Assembly: GCA_036362985.1 (NCBI GenBank)
Contig: JAYGXS010000002.1
Span: forward strand, 85,443,565 to 85,507,564
Length of the DNA: 64,000 nucleotides
Direction: 5' to 3'
DNA from: Ligula intestinalis
Taxonomy: Eukaryota; Platyhelminthes; Cestoda; Diphyllobothriidea; Diphyllobothriidae
The translations under genes and the position numbers were made by a program. Positions 9,777-19,887 of the stretch are shown here, piece by piece. The notes under the pieces were generated by a model. The model ran no database searches and was not told where the DNA came from. It saw only the letters and a list, made by a program, of their open reading frames with translations. Every line of letters starts with the position of its first letter. The first letter of the stretch is position 1.

Positions 9777-10359
9777 AAAGATGTTGGCGAGTTGGAGGTT
9801 AGCTATTAACTGCCTGACTGAATGCAGTAAAATTCTTAAGTTAAAGCACTAAACTTGTAGCATCTGCAAGTCGGACAACATAAAGGCCCACTAATATAGA
9901 AACACTTTCTGTACCTCCGTCGCCGATTAAGGTCTATAACATATACTGATGCGATTAGAGGAAGATCAGGAAGTAACATTATTATCTTCTTTCCTTATGC
10001 TAACAATTTTACCAAAGTATAATAAGCCTCACTCTGGATCAGTGAAGTAAGTTGCATTCTGAGATGATATGATGAAAAGAAAGATCTTCGGAAAATCGTA
10101 TTGTACGCGTGAATTTCCGAACAGGTTCGTACGAACTTGTTCGTCGTCAGACTAAATAAAATGTGAGGGCTGGCAATGTCGCACTTAAGGTTTTGGGGGC
10201 AGAGGTAACAACGAACGGGGTGAGATTGGGTGTGAGGGTTATGGTGACGTGACTCTTGCGGCGATAGGTTGTGCTGGTGAAGGGAGGGAGGTATTAACAT
10301 TTGGCTTGTGGGCCAAGTGTTCGGGGGAGTGGGGGGCGGCGGGTTCAAAGTCAGTAAAA

Positions 10360-10995
10360 TTCTACTTGACCGAGCACAGACAGGCTGCTCTTGTTTCAGG
10401 CTGGACCCAAATTAGTCGAACATGCGCGAAAACTGGTATAGTGTGATTCAAGCTCTAGGTGTCTATTACTACTAGCCGGGCTCGAGTACCATGCTCCGAT
10501 GAATTCTCTTGCTTGCCTCGTGGTAGCCATGGTGATTACCTCGGTGCCATTCCAATTGAATCGGTGATCACACTCAAGGGAGTACGCAAATATGAGTGAT
10601 AAACGGTCCCGTCAGTGAACGGCTGATTTATGTTCCTTGATGCGAGTCTCAAGGTGTCGGCCTGTTTTGCCAATATAAACACACGGGCAACCAGCACACA
10701 GTATACGGTAGATGACGTTATTTACTTTTTCCACAAGTAGGAGATTCTTTACTCGACATAAGCTTGCGCACAGTGAGGATGCGGGCTTGTGGGCGACGGA
10801 GGTGCCAAAACAACTTAGTTGCCGAGAGATGGTTGCAGACATTCCATTCAGGTGGGGTAGAGGATAAAATTTCCGTGGCACTATATTTTCATTGGGAGGG
10901 AGGTTTTGTGCTTGACCCCGACGTCTAAGGCAATTTTTGACAAAGCTTGTCGGATATCCCTCACTCTTTTGTATGACACGCTTATGGACGCAATC
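10360..10995 (-). mobile_element. Penelope-like element fragment, second family
   Basis: The minus-strand frame from about 10992 to 10612 is open and ends with the endonuclease block NVIYRILCAGCPCVYIGKTGR, then TRIKEHKSAVH. After a single TGA the same frame resumes with RFNWNGTEVI, an R..REFIGAWYSS block and NRHLEL, the usual end of this endonuclease. The GIY-YIG pair is well kept, but the frame is broken and reverse transcriptase is absent. The family differs from the PLEs at 3521-5395 (YIGKTGR against YTGQ). Confidence 0.75.
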
Positions 10996-10999
10996 TTAC

Positions 11000-12138
11000 T
11001 CAGTCAATGTTTCTGAATGCAAGTGAAAATATGTGGCCCAGAAAGCAGTTGAGTAGACCTAGACAGGATTCAAGATGACTATCGAAACGCATTGACCTAT
11101 CCCGTGGTTTCCCCGTATTGATAGTGATAATTCGTCTTGTGCAAACGAATCAGCCTGCAAAAATGTGGGTTCTCGAAAGTAATTGTGGGACAAGAACTTC
11201 ATTCACCTGATGTGTCGAATTCACGCTTGTACTGGTGTTTTAACACCCGATGTAGGTGGGAGATATATGCAGTGCAGTCTATTCTCCTTGTAATTCGATA
11301 CAAGTCACCGCCCCTGCACAACCCTGCCGTGAAACACACGGTGAACCTCTGTGAAATTGACGGTCGAAGTTGAAACAGGAAAAGCAGACTCTGAGTTGGT
11401 CCACGAGCCAGAAAATGGAGATAAGCGCGGCTGTCTATGCAGCATGTAGATGACCAAAAGTGCCATTGGGCTCAGTGATACGATCTTACACCAGAGTAAA
11501 CATTGGGCGATCGCACTCTCTTGGTACTCAGACAGCCCGTGAGAGATGGAACTCAGCGCAGTAATTTGGAACAGTTTGTTATGTAAAACTCCAGCAGGAA
11601 ACACCATGCACCTTCAAACGATACGAGAAAACGTAAATGCGTCGCAGGACGACGATGTACATCTCAACAACGCGTTAACTGACCTAATGATTAAAAACTC
11701 AAAATTTTGATTGCAAGTGGGCTTTTGCACATGAAATCTTGTACTGCTGGAAGGTATTGGTCATTTACGAAACGGGGCCCAGAAATCAATAACTAATATG
11801 CCGACCTCACGTATTTCCCTTTCATGGTAGTGTCTATATGGCAGAACGACATGTGCTCTTACTGATAAAATAGTTCAAATTTGAAAAATACAGAATTCCG
11901 GGATAAGCGGTGAGCAAAACATGAAATATAAGGAGTAAACAGCCCTATTGCAAGGGTGAAGAATTTGAAATCACTGAGCTTTTCGACTCTCATGGATACT
12001 CATATTCGAGGACTATAAGGCTTATAGGAGCAGCTAATGTCTTGTTAACTGCCATTTTAAGGTTTATTTATCGCGTTTTTACTATTTTTTGCGCCCAATT
12101 AACAAAACTGGGATCGATAACGTAAAGTATCAACCTAC
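11000..12138 (-). other. Intron, unique sequence
   Basis: No convincing exon or RNA gene. Bases 11950-12060 match the intron block found left of other repeat exons. Confidence 0.5.
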
Positions 12139-12276
12139 CTCCATTGACTAGCGAAGACTTCTTGCTGATGGGAGATCTGCTGACAGACTCCGTCTGGAGA
12201 GGGTTACCTTGAGCAATGGGCGTTGTGATCGTGGGTTTAATTTCACCGACACGTGAAACTACCGTTGGCTTCTCCT
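12139..12276 (-). CDS. Repeat exon 4 (138 nt), canonical unit
   Basis: Acceptor TTCATACCTTCACCAG| and donor AATGGAG|GTAGGTTG. Phase 1-1 and open. The first codon across the junction becomes Glu (GAG) instead of Asp. The unit reads EEKPTVVSRVGEIKPTIT, then TPIAQGNPLQTESVSRSPI and a KKSSLVNGG end. It is a clean copy near the consensus. Confidence 0.82.
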
Positions 12277-12633
12277 CTGGTGAAGGTATGAAGGAAAAAA
12301 ATCGGTTAGTTTTTGAAGATTTTACACAAAATACTCCTGTGAAGACAGATTGCGGTAGTACAAATTTAGTATGATTTATTTCTATGCGTAGTATCTTCTT
12401 AAAACTGTTGTTCATTTGAAGATAAGCTTTTATGCTACCAGACTGCATGCTTCCAAACTGTAACCTATGAATAGCACTTTACGAAACCTGCCAACCAGCG
12501 ATCCATATGTGCCGACAAATATTGCCTTCCTGCGTTACGTCCTAACGGTTATGGCACAGTTTGAGGCAATCAGGGATAATACAAGAAGTAATCTATATTT
12601 TATCATTGACAGATGGTATTACCAGCAAAACAA
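12277..12633 (-). other. Intron sequence
   Basis: Unique AT-rich sequence upstream of exon 4. No feature was recognised. Confidence 0.5.
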
Positions 12634-12780
12634 GGTAGACTGGAATGGCCATTTCTGGCTTATAAACCGTCGTCGGCCGGTCACACCTAGACACAAACGA
12701 CGTTCCACCCGAACCTCGAACTCGCAAACCTCTTTGATCAAAGTCAAACGCCCTATCAACGGAGCTATGAAGTCGTTATC
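12634..12780 (-). mobile_element. tRNA-headed SINE with hammerhead-like tail (copy 2)
   Basis: The tail (about 12638-12685) reads, on the minus strand, a degenerate core followed by TTATAAGCCAGAAATGGCCA and TTCCAGTC. The head shows a GCGAGTTCGAGG B-box-like word and an AGCTCCGTTGATAGGGCG A-box-like word. The CTGATGA core is changed (CCGACGA). Confidence 0.6.
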
Positions 12781-12791
12781 TTGCCTGGCCA

Positions 12792-12866
12792 GGTCGAGAG
12801 ATATTGAACCTCATTGATGAATGTTCATCCCGACCAAGGCTAATAAGCTAAAAATGGCTATTTGAA
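12792..12866. repeat. Small inverted repeat plus SINE tail remnant
   Basis: GGTCGAGAGATATTGAAC and ATGTTCATCCCGACC form an imperfect inverted pair over 12792-12836. The same outer word GGTCGAGAGATATTGACA bounds the inverted repeat at 32655-32801. It is followed by GGCTAATAAGC and AAAAATGGCTATTT, the end of a SINE tail. Confidence 0.45.
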
Positions 12867-13287
12867 CCTCCCTCTTATTTGCTCGCAATACAGCTTGGAT
12901 ATTGGAAATATAATCAGCTTGTATATTAGTTCCCGCACACTGGCGCTAGAAGCAGCACCTTGAAGCATTCCAACCTGATTGAAAACAAATCCTCTTGCCT
13001 CAAAGGCAATCAGTAAGAAAATAATTTTTTGCCGTCTAATGGGTAAAAAGTAAATTGTACAGGTTAACAGATGCCCACATTCCATCGCTATAAACTCCCG
13101 TTCCTAAACACTATGGCAATCGACTTCTCCCAAAAAATGTGACGGCTATTTCAACGGTCTTACTAAGACAAACGCCTATAAGAAAAACATGTTTAAGTCG
13201 ACTTGGTGACATAAGGAATAAAGCCGAAACTGTTATAAGATCACAACACAATCTCTCTGAGCATGTCACCGTTTTTCCTACGATTAT

Positions 13288-13326
13288 CTATCATTAAGGA
13301 TTCCCGAAATAATCCGTAACGTCTAG
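13288..13326 (+). ncRNA. Degenerate hammerhead-like PLE tail
   Basis: CTATCATTAAGGATTCCC, then AATAATCCGTAACGTCTAG, followed by CTCTTGTTCCAGTGATTG. It matches the tails at 26354-26390 and 49622-49661. Both core parts are mutated. Confidence 0.35.
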
Positions 13327-13359
13327 AAAATCAAACTCTTGTTCCAGTGATTGAATCTT

Positions 13360-13405
13360 CTGCTTCTTCTTCTTCTTCTTCTTCTTCTTCTTCTTCTTCT
13401 TCTTC
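13360..13405 (+). repeat. CTT trinucleotide microsatellite
   Basis: About fifteen CTT units. It begins exactly where other copies of this PLE tail have a short CTTCTTCTTCTTCTG stretch, so it appears to be an expansion of the element end. Confidence 0.85.
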
Positions 13406-13709
13406 TCATAATCTTTCTGCCAGTTTGTTCTACCGAAGCCCTTTCCGGTGTTCCATAAAAAAGACTAAAAGCTACTCGAATCACACGTTTGCTGGGGGGC
13501 GCGACGGAAAACCGGTCTTCCGTGATGAGAGGAAGTCAGAAAGCGTTACATTTAAATGACGAGTAAGCCCAAAACGAGCATGCCGATTGCCACCGTTTTA
13601 CTTTCGGAGCGTTCCCATAAAAATAGTGGTGGATTATGACATTGACTTTTTAAAACCTTCGCTCACAGAATGAAATTTAAATTTTCATACATCGTTGTGG
13701 TTGCCTGTA

Positions 13710-13975
13710 CCCAGTTCTACTAGCACGCGTATAATAAAAGAGCTGAAGTATGGTCACTAAGCCAGAAACAAGATGATGCAACCATTGTGTAAAGAGGGCA
13801 ATTCACTTGATCCGGTGATGTTTTTTCCACTGCTGTCATATAGCTGCTTCTGTTGTATAGCAGCTGCTATCATAAAGCAGCTTCTCCTTAAGCTCTGACA
13901 TCAAGATCTGATAGTTGAGCCGAGGATCTCTTACGCACTATGGATTTGAACCGGCCGGTCATTCATATCTATCTC
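13710..13975 (+). repeat. Repeat A copy 3
   Basis: Matches 2570-2800 and 3000-3220, including AAGATGATGCAACC, CATAAAGCAGCTT, CTCTGACATCAAGATCTGA and GAACCGGCCGGTC. Confidence 0.6.
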
Positions 13976-13989
13976 TCTAACGCACTCTT

Positions 13990-14560
13990 TGGCCAGCATT
14001 TATGATAGACCTGTTCGCAACCCGGTCAACCTAATCATCACCGCCGCCACGCTCCTGAATCCAGCCGAAATGTTTGGCCATCTTTTTGAGCTCTATCCGA
14101 GGAAGCTGTCACCTCGTATCTCTCGGATCTACCCGTTGCTGGCTTTGCCAGCATGACGGGCTTCCAGCGTTTTCAAAAAAGAGCCGTTGTCGAAGCAAAA
14201 CTAAGCGACCGTCCCATGGTCCTTTTGGGTGGCTATCCACCTCCGATTGCGGCCTTGCAACAACCACTCCTGAGAGTCACTCGCTGTATCTTTGGTCAAC
14301 TATGCAATGGCTACTGGATGCTTCTTCGCCAGTACCAACACCGACTCGACCCATCCACACACGACAACTGCCCACCTGCATCGTCTCGCTGCATGACTAT
14401 CAGCATCTGTTCGCCAGCAGTTCCGGGCCAGACACCCAACTCACCCCCGTGGACCTTTGGCTCAAGCTGGCTGAGGTCGCGGCATTCCTCCGTCTTCCAA
14501 CTACGAGCACTTTGGACTACGGTGGAGAATCCTGATTTAACAGGGGCTATGAACCACACA
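13990..14560. other. GC-richer insert between repeats A and B, unidentified
   Basis: At the other two loci A and B are almost adjacent, so these 570 bp are either an insertion or an element body lost elsewhere. Two overlapping plus-strand frames are open for 153 and 145 codons (14074-14535, 14153-14590), unusual for this window. A third frame is open to 14153. No domain or motif is recognised, and no start or splice site is convincing. It could be a decayed gene copy or part of an unknown element. Confidence 0.4.
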
Positions 14561-14589
14561 CACACCTATGTTCCTTTTTTACATGAATG

Positions 14590-14870
14590 ACAGTAATTTC
14601 TATAAGTATGGCTCTGTCATCATCTACGAGGCCGCTGGGCAATATTTGTTAGAAAATAAGAAACAGAGCGGTATTTTCCTAGCTTATGGTTAGTAGCAGC
14701 TGTGAAAGCAATAAAACTGCCCTGTTTACTTCCTCAATAACCGCTGGCAGAAGAATGTTTATTTTCGTCCTTTGTTTATGATAAGAATGACTCCTATGAC
14801 CGTCTGAACAGAACACGAGTAAGGGAACACCATGCCCGCTTAAACAGATGGCCATGCGATACGCTTCAGG
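14590..14870 (+). repeat. Repeat B copy, isolated
   Basis: Matches 3250-3520 and 4425-4695, from ATGGCTCTGTCATCATCTAC to ATGCCCGCTTAAACAGATGG. No endonuclease fragment is attached here. Confidence 0.6.
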
Positions 14871-15009
14871 AGGGTAAGCGGCTCACATCTCTTAACCATA
14901 ACATCAGACTAGACTTTAACTTTAATGTTAAGCATAGATTTATCATAAATTCAAACTTTTCTGTTTCAGATCCCCACCTTTATTAAACACTAAACACAAA
15001 CCTTCCCCT

Positions 15010-15340
15010 TATAAAATATGAGGAAGACGTTATTTGCTACCAAACCAGAACAAAGTTTTTTGTGCGTTTTCCATAAAATATACTTAGATTTTAAAAGGCA
15101 GTGAAAATCAATGATAAAAAGGCATTCTACATAAGTTGCGACCTTTTACAGTACATACGTTTTATTAGCGGTCAGAAATAGGCTTGCTAAAAACTCGGCA
15201 TCCTATTGTGACTAAAACGACTTCAGACTATACTACACGGTACTCAGTATATCAATCTTACTCAAGGTTGATTAGCGAAAGGGTATCAATCTTTCAGATA
15301 TGTCAGCATATAACACGGATATTAGCCTGTAATGTACCTA
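15010..15340 (-). repeat. Dispersed repeat R1 copy
   Basis: Related, in reverse orientation, to 21535-21760 and 57160-57400, and in the same orientation to 22200-22445 (AAAACTCGGCATCCTAT, GATTAGCGAAAGGGTATC and others). Non-coding. Confidence 0.5.
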
Positions 15341-15582
15341 GACCGCTATCTGAATAATAGTTGCGTATTGGAAAAATGCAGAATTTTAAATCATCGAGAT
15401 TAAAGACTCGTGCAGAAACACGTACGCAGTTCACCATTAGGCAATTTAAAACAGGCTGCCAATCTCGGAGGAAAGTTTGAAGTGGTACCTTTGTAATAAT
15501 CTGTCTCCGTGCTGGATTATCAAAATGGAAACAGTAAAAAATGCGTTTTCAAGAAAACCAAGAGCATAAATTGTCAACCCAC

Positions 15583-15720
15583 CTCCACTTAACTGAGAAT
15601 ATTTCGTTCTGATGGTAGTTCTGCTGGCAGTCTCCGTCTGCGCAAGGTTTGCTTGAGGTACGAATGGTGTGATCGTGGTTTTGATTTCCCCGCTGCGTGA
15701 AACTACTGTTGGCTTCTCTT
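15583..15720 (-). CDS. Repeat exon 3 (138 nt), canonical unit
   Basis: Acceptor CTTCTAAATTCCCCAG| and donor AGTGGAG|GTGGGTTG. Phase 1-1, open for all 46 codons although it contains no Met. The junction codon is GAA (Glu). The unit reads EEKPTVVSRSGEIKTTIT, then PFVPQANLAQTETASRTTI and RTKYSQLSGG. It would be missed by any method that demands a start codon. The intron block that matches other units lies just to its left (15380-15500). Confidence 0.82.
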
Positions 15721-16287
15721 CTGGGGAATTTAGAAGGAAATAAGGTTGGTTAGTTCATGCAAGCGCACATACAGCGCAGAGTAAGAGGCAGAAGGTATGT
15801 ATTCCTGTCAACTGAACATTCTCCTTTTTGCATTTTCATATTACCCTATTTGCCGGCTTCCATCTATCCAAAGAGTGACCAGGGTTAACATGGTGTACAC
15901 GTTATTGTGCACTTGGCACTTATGAGAGAGCTAGCCTACGAATGGCCGCTCGTAACACGAAAGGCTTGCATGTAGCTTGCCAAATTGGGAGCATGGTAAT
16001 ACCTCCAAACACACGTTGTCTAACCCTAAAACGTACTAATAAGGCGGAGCTATATGTTCCTCCAATTTTGGTCTGGTGATTCATTTACAGCGGAGACATT
16101 TTACAGGGTTTCGATGTCGGTGGTTGACGTTTCAATTTGAGCGAGGTTAGCTGTTGGATCACCTGACTGAATGGTATCAAATTCTCAAATTGGAAAACGT
16201 AAGTGGAAACCTTAATGTAGACTACGTTTGATTCTTATTCTACGGGCTCTCTTATCAAAATGCAAAAGGCCACGATCGATCTCTCGC

Positions 16288-16425
16288 CCTCATTAGCCGA
16301 GGAAGATTTGGTTCTGATCACTCTTCTGCTGAAGGTATTTGACTGCGCAGGGTTCACTTGAAGAACGGGTGGTATGATCGTGGGTTTGAGGTCATCGCTT
16401 CGTTAAACTAATATTGTCTTGTCAT
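16288..16425 (-). pseudogene. Dead repeat exon with stop and mutated donor
   Basis: Exactly 138 nt with a usable acceptor (CTCATGTTTTCATCAG|), but the seventh codon after the split Asp is TAA where others have TCA, and the donor reads AATGAGG|GCGAGAG, without GT. The remaining codons still match the unit (KPTIIPPVLQVNPAQSNTF). If it were ever included it would truncate the protein. It probably became free to decay after duplication. Confidence 0.72.
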
Positions 16426-16546
16426 CTGATGAAAACATGAGAAAAAGTACATTATTAAAAGGTACTTCGCCAGCCCCACAGAGGCCCAGGTTAAGACACT
16501 TTATATTCTCACGAGATCGCCAAACATTCTGAGTATATATACATAG

Positions 16547-16745
16547 ACGAGTTATCTGTGGATTCCATAGGTGCAGTAGGCAGGGCATGCAAACAAACCC
16601 AAGCGTGATTAAAGTCAAAGCTTTGAGCATGCCCTGAAAGCTCAATTGTTAGAGCATGGACTGCACTGAAGCTTCCCCCGCTGATATGGCTTCAAATCGC
16701 ACCGAGTCCATAAAGTTTTCACAAATCGGTCAATTGAATTATTCC
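16547..16745 (+). mobile_element. tRNA-related SINE, second family (copy 1)
   Basis: Contains GATTCCATAGGTGCAGTAGG, an A-box-like GCTCAATTGTTAGAGCATGG, a B-box-like GGCTTCAAATCGC and the end TTTTCACAAATCGGTCAATTG. The same order recurs at 16850-17025. It does not carry the hammerhead-like tail of the other SINE family. Confidence 0.55.
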
Positions 16746-16849
16746 AATCAGCTAAACTTTTAATAATTAAGGCTGGTCTAGTAGTCCACCCAGTGGATTC
16801 TAGATGATTACTTGGGTAATCCTGCCTAACAGGCAGCTTACTTTATCCG

Positions 16850-17025
16850 TATTGGTAGATTCCATACGTGCAGTAGGCTTGGCGAGCGAATTGGCCAAAG
16901 TCTGATTAAATTCAAAGCTTCGACGTGCCTCTGTAGGTTCATTAGTAAAGCGTTGGCTGCTGATGTGGGTTTGAATCGCATGGAGGCCCCGAATGTTTCA
17001 CAATTGGGTCATTTGAACATAAACG
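16850..17025 (+). mobile_element. tRNA-related SINE, second family (copy 2)
   Basis: GATTCCATACGTGCAGTAGG, then AGGTTCATTAGTAAAGCGTT and GGGTTTGAATCGC, a better B box than copy 1, then TTTCACAATTGGGTCATTTG. Direct repeat of 16547-16745 about 300 bp away; related sequences occur on the minus strand at 25880-26190 and 43262-43570. Confidence 0.6.
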
Positions 17026-17155
17026 AATACTAATTCCTTGTTACAAAGCTGCTAAAATTTAAATCACCGAGGTTTCAGACGCATATAGGCATATATACTC
17101 AGAGGACACTTCGGCACCTATAAGCAGCTAATAGATGGCCAACTTATGAAGAAAG

Positions 17156-17761
17156 TCAATTCGTCATGCAAAACGCGTTTTTTGGCAACTCTTCTTCAGG
17201 GCCTTAACTTTGCAAACAATGAAATTTTGAACGTGTACAAAAATCAATTATTTTTGAGTTGAGCGCCAATTGGCCATTGCGGAATTTTTCAGTCTGCGCA
17301 AATGGTCGGCGTGTTGGTTGGGCGACCGTTACTCTTGGCTGGGGATGATATGCTATCGTCTTCTGGTGTCTGCATCGGCCACGAGAGGGACAGGGCTTGT
17401 GTTAGAGTTTTCTGGCAGCACATCATTGGATTCATTAGGCGTATAGCCACTTCTGCTTTTGCTAGCACCCGTTGGCGTAGGCCTTTGCAGAGGTTGGTTG
17501 GTGTCCGGTAGACAACCTGAAAGGCTTCACTGGTATCGACTCGGTGATTTGTATTGACCAGGTGTGCGAATATAGAGCTCGAGATCAATTTAGTTTCGCC
17601 TTTAATCAACCAGACTAGTACGTGTTTACGTACTCTTTGACAGGCGCCTCGTTGTTCCGCCTGTGTATCCCGCTCATTTACTTGCTCCTGTGGAGCGAGA
17701 TGCATCGGCCAAACAACGAGGTGCCTGGAAAAGAGAGTACGTGAACAAGCCTGACAAATTG
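17156..17761 (-). mobile_element. PLE insertion with 14-bp target duplication and internal inversion
   Basis: The 606-bp insert is flanked by a perfect direct repeat, ACTTATGAAGAAAG, at 17142-17155 and 17762-17775. The host sequence on both sides matches the intron block of other repeat units, so the empty site is known by comparison. The minus-strand frame in 17289-17683 encodes PLE endonuclease C-terminal sequence (SSIFAHLVNTNHRVDTSEAF, VVYRTPTN, LSLSWPMQ). It is related to 49199-49528. At about 17690 the orientation flips: CTTGCTCCTGTGGAGCGAG and ACAACGAGGTGCCTGG repeat the left part inverted. This looks like 5' inversion during target-primed insertion (inference). Confidence 0.7.
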
Positions 17762-17879
17762 ACTTATGAAGAAAGCTTGGTGCAGTACTTTCTAATAGCT
17801 TGTCTTCGTGCTGAATATCAACATGCAAACATAAACAATGGAGCTTTCATAAAATCGAGAGCCTAAAAGTTTTACCCAC

Positions 17880-18017
17880 CTTCAGTGGCCGGGGAAGATT
17901 TCGTTGCTATGGCACTTTTACTGCCGGTTCTCGTCTGCACAAGGTTTTCTCGTGCAGCGGGTGGTGGGATGGTGGGTTTGTTTTCACCGCTGCGTGCACC
18001 TTCCATTGGCCTCTCAT
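17880..18017 (-). CDS. Repeat exon 2 (138 nt)
   Basis: Acceptor CCTCCTACCTTCACCAG| and donor ACTGAAG|GTGGGTAA. Phase 1-1 and open. The unit reads DERPMEGARSGENKPTIP, then PPAARENLVQTRTGSKSAI and ATKSSPATEG. The core RSGE-K-P-T-I is kept. It sits between two PLE insertions (17156-17761 and 18090-18745) that leave the exon and its splice sites untouched. Confidence 0.8.
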
Positions 18018-18089
18018 CTGGTGAAGGTAGGAGGATATAATATTGGTTATTTAATCAGGGTTCTGCAAGTATTCCCAATTTTAACTTAA

Positions 18090-18745
18090 AACGTCTGTTT
18101 TTGCAAACATATTTTCGACAAACCTTCATCAGGCCGGTAACTTTGCTAAACAATCAAAGTTTAAACGTGTAGAAAAAGCAATAATTGTCTGACGCAGGCG
18201 CTTATTGACTGTCTTTCTCAGGCGATGCAACTGGCGAGCGAGTAAGATGATGCCTTTAAACTTGCGTTCACAAGCGCTTCCCCGCAGAAAATTCACGCGT
18301 TTTCTTCACAAACTTTCCCCTTCTAGGATTGGGAGGCAAAGCGGACTCCCACTGAAGGCCACACCATGTGCATCTTGCCCTTCACTTGCTCCTGTTGAGC
18401 AGGGCACATTGGCCGAACAACGAGGCTGCTGAAAAAAGAAAACGTTAGCACGTACCAGCCTGGCTAAGTAAAGGTGAAACTGAATCGATATCGAGGTTTT
18501 TCTCGCACACCTTGTTGATACGAATTACCGAGTCGATACTAATGAGGCCTTTAAGGTTGTCTACCAGACATAATCTAAATTTTCCAAGGGCCTACGCCAA
18601 TAGGTTCTAACAAATTCGAGGCAGTGTCTGCAAGGCTAACGAATATAGTGATGTGTTGTTCAAAAACACTAACACAAGCCAATTCCCTCCCATGGCTGAT
18701 GCTGAGGCCAGGCGACGATCGCAAATCGCCCCCTAGTAACATTCG
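18090..18745 (+). mobile_element. Decayed PLE fragment, plus strand
   Basis: The start (AACTTTGCTAAACAATC, AACGTGTAGAAAAAGC) matches the outer part of the insertion at 17156-17290. Further on, CACTTGCTCCTGTTGAGCAG, then in broken frames FLAHLVDTNYRVDTNEAFKV, a GLRQ..L block and a terminal block like that of 17289-17683 and 49199-49528. Many stops and small deletions; endonuclease end only. Confidence 0.6.
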
Positions 18746-19671
18746 CTCTCTCCATACAAATAACAGTCGTAACTGTATGCACCTGACCCCTGACCAATGC
18801 CCAAAACCTAACCCAACAGGCCGATTTCGTCTACTGGCGTGGACTGACATAGGCCGCAGTGGCCAATCGGCACCCACGTGAGACAATTATTGATTGCTCT
18901 ATATGTTTAAACTTAATGTGTTGTGCGTAGTTACCGGCCCGATCAAGATTTGCTGAAAGCATGTTTGCCAAAGCTGACTTTGCAAATTTATTCAAAGATC
19001 AAGGGAAACATACTACGTTTCATGCTTGAACCCTACCACGGTGGCACTATCAGAAATGGTTAACTCGTCCGCAAGGGATTCATGTATTGATAGGATGCAT
19101 TCCCTCTGCTACTGTTTACCTATCAACATTACCGGCTCTTGCATTACATCGCAGGTTGTTACCGCTGGTGCACTATGTAATTGTGCCGTCGTTCGAGTAG
19201 TTAATCGTCAGAGTATTATCTCCCATATTGGATGTTGGCATGATAAATCAGTCTGTCATTCAGTTCCCCAACCCTGGCCTTGAGAACAGAATCTATATTT
19301 ATGCTAAGTCGAAAGGTTTCAACTTCGACAGTCTTGAAGAGCACTCCTTAAAAAACCTTATTTTACATTTTATTGGTTGAATTGACAAAATCAAACTTCC
19401 AAACATCCTTGTCCTTAATGTAAGAATGAATATGCGAATCAAAGGTTCTTAGAACAAAGGTGAAGAGGTTTCACTCATTGAGCTTTTGGACCCGTACAGA
19501 AGCCCCTACTTAGGAAAAATTAGGTCCCTTGTAACAGCTTATACTTTGTAAGATACAGTGGAAAGCTTGATGTAGCACTTGCGGCATAATTTATCCTTGC
19601 GCTTGAAATGCAAAACTAAAACAGCAAAAATCGAGCTCTGAAAAAACCGAGAACCGAAAAAATAAACCCAC
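18746..19671 (-). other. Intron sequence
   Basis: Unique, except for the duplicated block at about 19440-19600. No exon recognised. Confidence 0.5.
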
Positions 19672-19797
19672 CATCCTTGGCTAGAGAGGATTTCGCGCTG
19701 ATGGTAGTTCTGTTTGCAGTCGTCGTCGTTTGAAGAGCGGGCGATATGATCATGGGTTTAATTTCACCACTACGCAGAGCTAACATTGGTTTCTCAT
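19672..19797 (-). CDS. Repeat exon 1 of the array as seen (126 nt)
   Basis: Acceptor TTGCACTATTTTCTAG| and donor AAGGATG|GTGGGTTT. Phase 1-1 and open. The unit reads DEKPMLALRSGEIKPMII, then SPALQTTTTANRTTISAK and SSLAKDG. It is 12 nt shorter than the usual exon; the loss removes the N-P-x-Q part after LQ. It is the 5'-most copy recognised. The upstream exons, including the start codon, are not identified in the window. Confidence 0.78.
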
Positions 19798-19887
19798 CTA
19801 GAAAATAGTGCAAAAAGAATGGTATGCATCAGTTCTTCAATAATAATACAACAATACTACTATGAAGGCAGAAGCAACGGAAGTTTC

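Noticed and set aside
14950..14995. Repeat-exon 3' border (TCCCCACCTTTATTAAAC, as at 2151)
   Set aside because: No match beyond the first 15 bases and no acceptor at the expected distance.
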